Shown here one piece after another: positions 59,116 to 64,000 of a stretch of DNA of 64,000 bases; within the stretch, counting starts at the first letter, position 1; every line of letters starts with the position of its first letter. Both the position numbers and the translations under genes were made by a program. This stretch comes from Chaunax sp. Z400 (taxonomy: Eukaryota; Chordata; Actinopteri; Lophiiformes; Chaunacidae), in contig CM075185.1 of the NCBI GenBank assembly GCA_037577475.1, positions 62,001 through 126,000 of the forward strand, read 5' to 3'. The notes beneath the pieces are model-generated. The model had not been told where the DNA came from. It saw only the letters and a list, made by a program, of their open reading frames with translations, and did not search any database.

Positions 59116-60194
59116 CGGACAAGTGTGGGTTAGGGGTTAGGGTTAGGGTTAGGGTTAGGGTTAAGGGGATAAAAACTCAATCAGGGCCCTACCCGGGTTG
59201 GTAACTTTTGAACGGAAGGTCGTAGAGACTCGGGGATAAGCTCTTTCAACGGTTTTATGGGGTCTCCAAGAACGTCAGCAGGTAAACCGAGTCTCTACGA
59301 CTTACGGTTCCCGAGATATGACATGTATTTTTGGTGATTTTTGGAATTTTTGTATCTCGGGAACAGAAGGTCGTAGAGACTCGTGGAGAAGTCTGGCGTG
59401 TTCAGAGACCACGAATTATGTCGGACGGATCATGGTCCCGAGTCTCTACGACCTTCCGTTCCCGAGTTATACTCAAGTTTATTTTCCCATTGAAGTGAAT
59501 GGGGTTTAGTTCGCCTATAGTGAATGTGTGAATCTCGGAAACGGAAGGTCGTAGAGACTCGGGACCAACGTCCGTCTAGGGGTTTATGTGGTCTCTGAGA
59601 ACACCAGTCTTTGTCCCGAGTCTGTGCGACCTTCCTTTCCCGAGATATGACATGTCCAGTAGGGGCGTATTTTGAATGTCTGTATCTCGGGAACGGAAGG
59701 TCGTAGAGACTCGGGGATAAGCTCTTTCAATGGTTTTATGGGGTCTCCAAGAATGCCAGCGGGTAAAACGAGTCTCTACGACTTACGGTTCCCGAGATAT
59801 GACATGTATTTTTGGTGATTTTTGGAATTTTTGTATCTCGGGAACGGAAGGTCGTAGAGACTCGGGGAGAAGTCTGGCGTGTTCAGAGACCACGAATTAT
59901 GTCCGACGGATCATGGTCCCGAGTCTCTACGACCTTCCGTTCCCGAGTTATACTCAAGTTTATTTTCCCATTGAAGTGAATGGGGTTTGGTTCGCCTATA
60001 GTGAATGTGTGTATCTCGGAAACGGAAGGTCGTAGAGACTCGGGACCAACGTCCGTCTAGGGGTTTATGTGGTCTCTGAGAACACCAGTCTTTGTCCCGA
60101 GTCTGTGCGACCTTCCTTTCCCGAGATATGACATGTCCAGTAGGGGCGTATTTTGAATGTCTGTATCTCGGGAACGGAAGGTCGTAGAGACTCG
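59116..60194 (+). repeat. Unit T-A-BC-A-BC (1079 bp), left-type T
   Basis: T 59116 (AATCAGGGCC), A 59233, B 59384, C 59562, A 59714, B 59865, C 60043. It matches the 50422 unit through B, with GAACAGAAGG, GTTTAGTTCGCC in B 59384 and GGGTAAAACGAG in A 59714. Confidence 0.93.
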
Positions 60195-60792
60195 CGGACA
60201 AGTGTGGGTTAGGGGTTAGGGTTAGGGTTAGGGTTAGGGTTAAGGGGATAAAAACTCAATGGGGGCCCTACCCGGGTTGGTAACTTTTTAACGGAAGGTC
60301 GTAGAGACTCGGGGATAAGCTCTTTCAACGGTTTTATGGGGTCTCCAAGAACGTCAGCAGGTAAACCGAGTCTCTACGATTTACGGTTCCCGAGATATGA
60401 CATGTATTTTTGGTGATTTTTGGAATTTTTGTATCTCGGGAACGGAAGGTCGTAGAGACTCGGGGAGAAGTCTGGCGTGTTCAGAGACCACGAATTATGT
60501 CCGACGGATCATGGTCCCGAGTCTCTACGACCTTCCGTTCCCGAGTTATACTCAAGTTTATTTTCCCATTGAAGTGAATGGGGTTTGGTCCGCCTATAGT
60601 GAATGTGTGTATCTCGGAAACGGAAGGTCGTAGAGACTCGGGACCAACGTCCGTCTAGGGGTTTATGTGGTCTCTGAGAACACCAGTCTTTGTCCCGAGT
60701 CTGTGCGACCTTCCTTTCCCGAGATATGACATGTCCAGTAGGGGCGTATTTTGAATGTCTGTATCTCGGGAACGGAAGGTCGTAGAGACTCG
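60195..60792 (+). repeat. Unit T-A-BC (598 bp)
   Basis: T 60195 (CTTTTTAACGG), A 60312, B 60463 (TTTGGTCCGCC), C 60641. Confidence 0.93.
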
Positions 60793-61871
60793 CGGACAAG
60801 TGTGGGTTAGGGGTTAGGGTTAGGGTTAGGGTTAGGGTTAAGGGGATAAAAACTCAATGGGGGCCCTACCCGGGTTGGTAACTTTTGAACGGAAGGTCGT
60901 AGAGACTCGGGGATAAGCTCTTTCAACGGTTTTATGGGGTCTCCAAGAACGTCAGCAGGTAAACCGAGTCTCTACGATTTACGGTTCCCGAGATATGACA
61001 TGTATTTTTGGTGATTTTTGGAATTTTTGTATCTCGGGAACGGAAGGTCGTAGAGACTCGGGGAGAAGTCTGGCGTGTTCAGAGACCACGAATTATTTCC
61101 AATGGATCATGGTCCCGAGTCTCTACGACCTTCCGTTCCCGAGTTATACTCAAGTTTATTTTCCCATTGAAGTGAATGGGGTTTGGTTCGCCTATAGTGA
61201 ATGTGTGTATCTCGGAAACGGAAGGTCGTAGAGACTCGGGACCAACGTCCGTCTAGAGGTTTATGTGGTCTCTGAGAACACCAGTCTTTGTCCCGAGTCT
61301 GTGCGACCTTCCTTTCCCGAGATATGACATGTCCAGTAGGGGCGTATTTTGAATGTCTGTATCTCGGGAACGGAAGGTCGTAGAGACTCGGGGATAAGCT
61401 CTTTCAATGGTTTTATGGGGTCTCCAAGAATGCCAGCGGGTAAACCGAGTCTCTACGACTTACGGTTCCCGAGATATGACATGTATTTTTGGTGATTTTT
61501 GGAATTTTTGTATCTCGGGAACGGAAGGTCGTAGAGACTCGGGGAGAAGTCTGGCGTGTTCAGAGACCACGAATTATGTCCGACGGATCATGGTCCCGAG
61601 TCTCTACGACCTTCCGTTCCCGAGTTATACTCAAGTTTATTTTCCCATTGAAGTGAATGGGGTTTGGTCCGCCTATAGTGAATGTGTGTATCTCGGAAAC
61701 GGAAGGTCGTAGAGACTCGGGACCAACGTCCGTCTAGGGGTTTATGTGGTCTCTGAGAACACCAGTCTTTGTCCCGAGTCTGTGCGACCTTCCTTTCCCG
61801 AGATATGACATGTCCAGTAGGGGCGTATTTTGAATGTCTGTATCTCGGGAACGGAAGGTCGTAGAGACTCG
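60793..61871 (+). repeat. Unit T-A-BC-A-BC (1079 bp)
   Basis: T 60793, A 60910, B 61061, C 61239, A 61391, B 61542, C 61720. B 61061 has AATTATTTCCAATGGATC, two changes not seen in other B copies. Confidence 0.93.
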
Positions 61872-62799
61872 CGGACAAGTGTGGGTTAGGGGTTAGGGTT
61901 AGGGTTAGGGTTAGGGTTAAGGGGATAAAAACTCAATGGGGGCCCTACCCGGGTTGGTAACTTTTGAACGGAAGGTCGTAGAGACTCGGGGATAAGCTCT
62001 TTCAACGGTTTTATGGGGTCTCCAAGAACGTCAGCAGGTAAACCGAGTCTCTACGATTTACGGTTCCCGAGATATGACATGTATTTTTGGTGATTTTTGG
62101 AATTTTTGTATCTCGGGAACGGAAGGTCGTAGAGACTCGGGGAGAAGTCTGGCGTGTTCAGAGACCACGAATTATGTCCAACGGATCATGGTCCCGAGTC
62201 TCTACGACCTTCCGTTCCCGAGTTATACTCAAGTTTATTTTCCCATTGAAGTGAATGGGGTTTGGTTCGCCTATAGTGAATGTGTGTATCTCGGAAACGG
62301 AAGGTCGTAGAGACTCGGGACCAACGTCCGTCTAGGGGTTTATGTGGTCTCTGAGAACACCAGTCTTTGTCCCGAGTCTGTGCGACCTTCCTTTCCCGAG
62401 ATATGACATGTCCAGTAGGGGCGTATTTTGAATGTCTGTATCTCGGGAACGGAAGGTCGTAGAGACTCGTGGAGAAGTCTGGCGTGTTCGGAGACCACGA
62501 ATTATGTCGGACGGATCATGGTCCCGAGTCTCTACGACCTTCCGTTCCCGAGTTATACTCAAGTTTATTTTCCCATTGAAGTGAATGGGGTTTGGTTCGC
62601 CTATAGTGAATGTGTGTATCTCGGAAACGGAAGGTCGTAGAGACTCGGGACCAACGTCCGTCTAGAGGTTTATGTGGTCTCTGAGAACACCAGTCTTTGT
62701 CCCGAGTCTGTGCGACCTTCCTTTCCCGAGATATGACATGTCCAGTAGGGGCGTATTTTGAATGTCTGTATCTCGGGAACGGAAGGTCGTAGAGACTCG
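61872..62799 (+). repeat. Unit T-A-BC-BC (928 bp)
   Basis: T 61872, A 61989, B 62140, C 62318, B 62470, C 62648. B 62470 has GTTCGGAGACC and C 62648 has GTCTAGAGGTTT. Confidence 0.93.
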
Positions 62800-64000
62800 C
62801 GGACAAGTGTGGGTTAGGGGTTAGGGTTAGGGTTAGGGTTAGGGTTAAGGGGATAAAAACTCAATGGGGGCCCTACCCGGGTTGGTAACTTTTGAACGGA
62901 AGGTCGTAGAGACTCGGGGATAAGCTCTTTCAACGGTTTTATGGGGTCTCCAAGAACGTCAGCAGGTAAACCGAGTCTCTACGATTTACGGTTCCCGAGA
63001 TATGACATGTATTTTTGGTGATTTTTGGAATTTTTGTATCTCGGGAACGGAAGGTCGTAGAGACTCGGGGAGAAGTCTGGCGTGTTCAGAGACCACGAAT
63101 TATGTCCAACGGATCATGGTCCCGAGTCTCTACGACCTTCCGTTCCCGAGTTATACTCAAGTTTATTTTCCCATTGAAGTGAATGGGGTTTGGTTCGCCT
63201 ATAGTGAATGTGTGTATCTCGGAAACGGAAGGTCGTAGAGACTCGGGACCAACGTCTGTCTAGGGGTTTATGTGGTCTCTGAGAACACCAGTCTTTGTCC
63301 CGAGTCTGTGCGACCTTCCTTTCCCGAGATATGACATGTCCAGTAGGGGCGTATTTTGAATGTCTGTATCTCGGGAACGGAAGGTCGTAGAGACTCGTGG
63401 AGAAGTCTGGCGTGTTCAGAGACCACGAATTATGTCGGACGGATCATGGTCCCGAGTCTCTACGACCTTCCGTTCCCGAGTTATACTCAAGTTTATTTTC
63501 CCATTGAAGTGAATGGGGTTTGGTTCGCCTATAGTGAATGTGTGTATCTCGGAAACGGAAGGTCGTAGAGACTCGGGACCAACGTCCGTCTGGAGGTTTA
63601 TGTGGTCTCTGAGAACACCAGTCTTTGTCCCGAGTCTGTGCGACCTTCCTTTCCCGAGATATGACATGTCCAGTAGGGGCGTATTTTGAATGTCTGTATC
63701 TCGGGAACGGAAGGTCGTAGAGACTCGGGGATAAGCTCTTTCAATGGTTTTATGGGGTCTCCAAGAATGCCAGCGGGTAAACCGAGTCTCTACGACTTAC
63801 GGTTCCCGAGATATGACATGTATTTTTGGTGATTTTTGGAATTTTTGTATCTCGGGAACGGAAGGTCGTAGAGACTCGGGGAGAAGTCTGGCGTGTTCAG
63901 AGACCACGAATTATGTCCGACGGATCATGGTCCCGAGTCTCTACGACCTTCCGTTCCCGAGTTATACTCAAGTTTATTTTCCCATTGAAGTGAATGGGGT
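62800..64000 (+). repeat. Unit T-A-BC-BC-A-B, cut by window end
   Basis: T 62800, A 62917, B 63068, C 63246, B 63398, C 63576, A 63728, B 63879 (first 122 bp only). C 63576 has GTCTGGAGGTTT. The array continues past the right edge with no sign of a boundary. Confidence 0.92.

Larger units (their letters stand above)
45233..60042. repeat. Segment of about 6.1 kb repeated at 8694-bp spacing
   Basis: Module order from about 45233 to 51348 matches 53927 to 60042 at a constant offset of 8694 bp, across four T-to-T units of equal length (1079, 1409, 1560, then the start of the next). Shared variants include GTCTAGAGGTTT, GCCGGCAGG, CTCTTAGAAC, GAACAGAAGG, GTTTAGTTCGCC and GGGTAAAACGAG. The segment between the copies, 51349-53926, does not fit the period. 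Confidence 0.82.
1..64000. repeat. Composite telomere-satellite array (modules T, A, B, C)
   Basis: The full window tiles without gaps into four modules. T is 111, 117 or 123 bp and carries TTAGGG repeats; A is 151 bp, B 178 bp and C 152 bp. I count 52 T, 91 A, 133 full B, two edge fragments of B and 134 C, and the lengths sum to 64,000 once the indels noted in individual units are included. Copies of a module differ mostly by single substitutions. There is no unique sequence, so neither array boundary lies in the window. TTAGGG is the telomere repeat of vertebrates and many fungi; placing the array next to a chromosome end is inference. No gene or RNA gene was seen on either strand. Confidence 0.97.

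Noticed and set aside
1..64000. CRISPR array, because a 28-bp repeat recurs with spacers of 40-67 nt
   Set aside because: The spacers are not unique but belong to three repeating types, the repeat alternates in orientation, there are no cas genes, and TTAGGG repeats point to a eukaryote.
1..64000. Terminal telomere
   Set aside because: Telomere repeats occur only in short islands of about six units separated by hundreds of bases of satellite, with no long pure TTAGGG run.

Overview
The whole 64 kb window is one uninterrupted array of satellite-type repeat DNA with built-in telomere repeats. I see no protein-coding gene, RNA gene, transposon, CRISPR array or unique sequence. Every base fits into copies of four short modules joined head to tail: T (usually 117 bp, carrying TTAGGG repeats), A (151 bp), B (178 bp) and C (152 bp). 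My count is 52 T, 91 A, 133 complete B plus two partial B at the window edges, and 134 C. Adding the module lengths, with the few small indels I could place, gives exactly 64,000 bp.

The TTAGGG repeats point to a eukaryote with vertebrate-type telomeres. TTAGGG is also used by many fungi and some protists, so the sequence does not settle the lineage. I favour a vertebrate, perhaps a fish or amphibian, with low confidence. All 52 telomeric islands have the G-rich strand on + . In a normal chromosome that places the nearest end to the right, so this is most likely a subtelomeric or interstitial telomeric satellite.

Module architecture: A, B and C are each a 55-nt left arm, an inverted copy of a 28-bp core, a spacer (40, 67 or 41 nt) and a direct copy of the core. 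T lacks the inverted core and ends in a partly diverged direct core. Order follows a strict grammar: T is always followed by A, B is always followed by C, A goes to B or T, and C goes to B, A or T. The left arm of B is an inverted relative of the left arm of C, so each core-B-C stretch is an imperfect palindrome of about 289 nt.

Layout by region. 1-1931: edge fragment and one long unit with the most degenerate T. 1932-6839: a 2454-bp block duplicated in tandem. 6840-8846: transition. 8847-24485: three copies of a large higher-order repeat (5215, 6026 and 4398 bp) that differ by 1, 2 and 0 extra copies of an 811-bp A-BC-BC insert. 24486-28438: a truncated fourth start and a change of sequence variants. 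28439-36640: right-type variants, including a 2276/2267-bp duplication. 36641-64000: shorter, more shuffled units with direct A-to-T junctions, and a segment of about 6.1 kb (about 45.2-51.3 kb) repeated 8694 bp downstream.

The pattern is what repeated unequal exchange at the shared 28-bp core would produce. The short open frames all lie inside the repeats; most + strand ones end at the TAG in the core, and I treat none as a gene.
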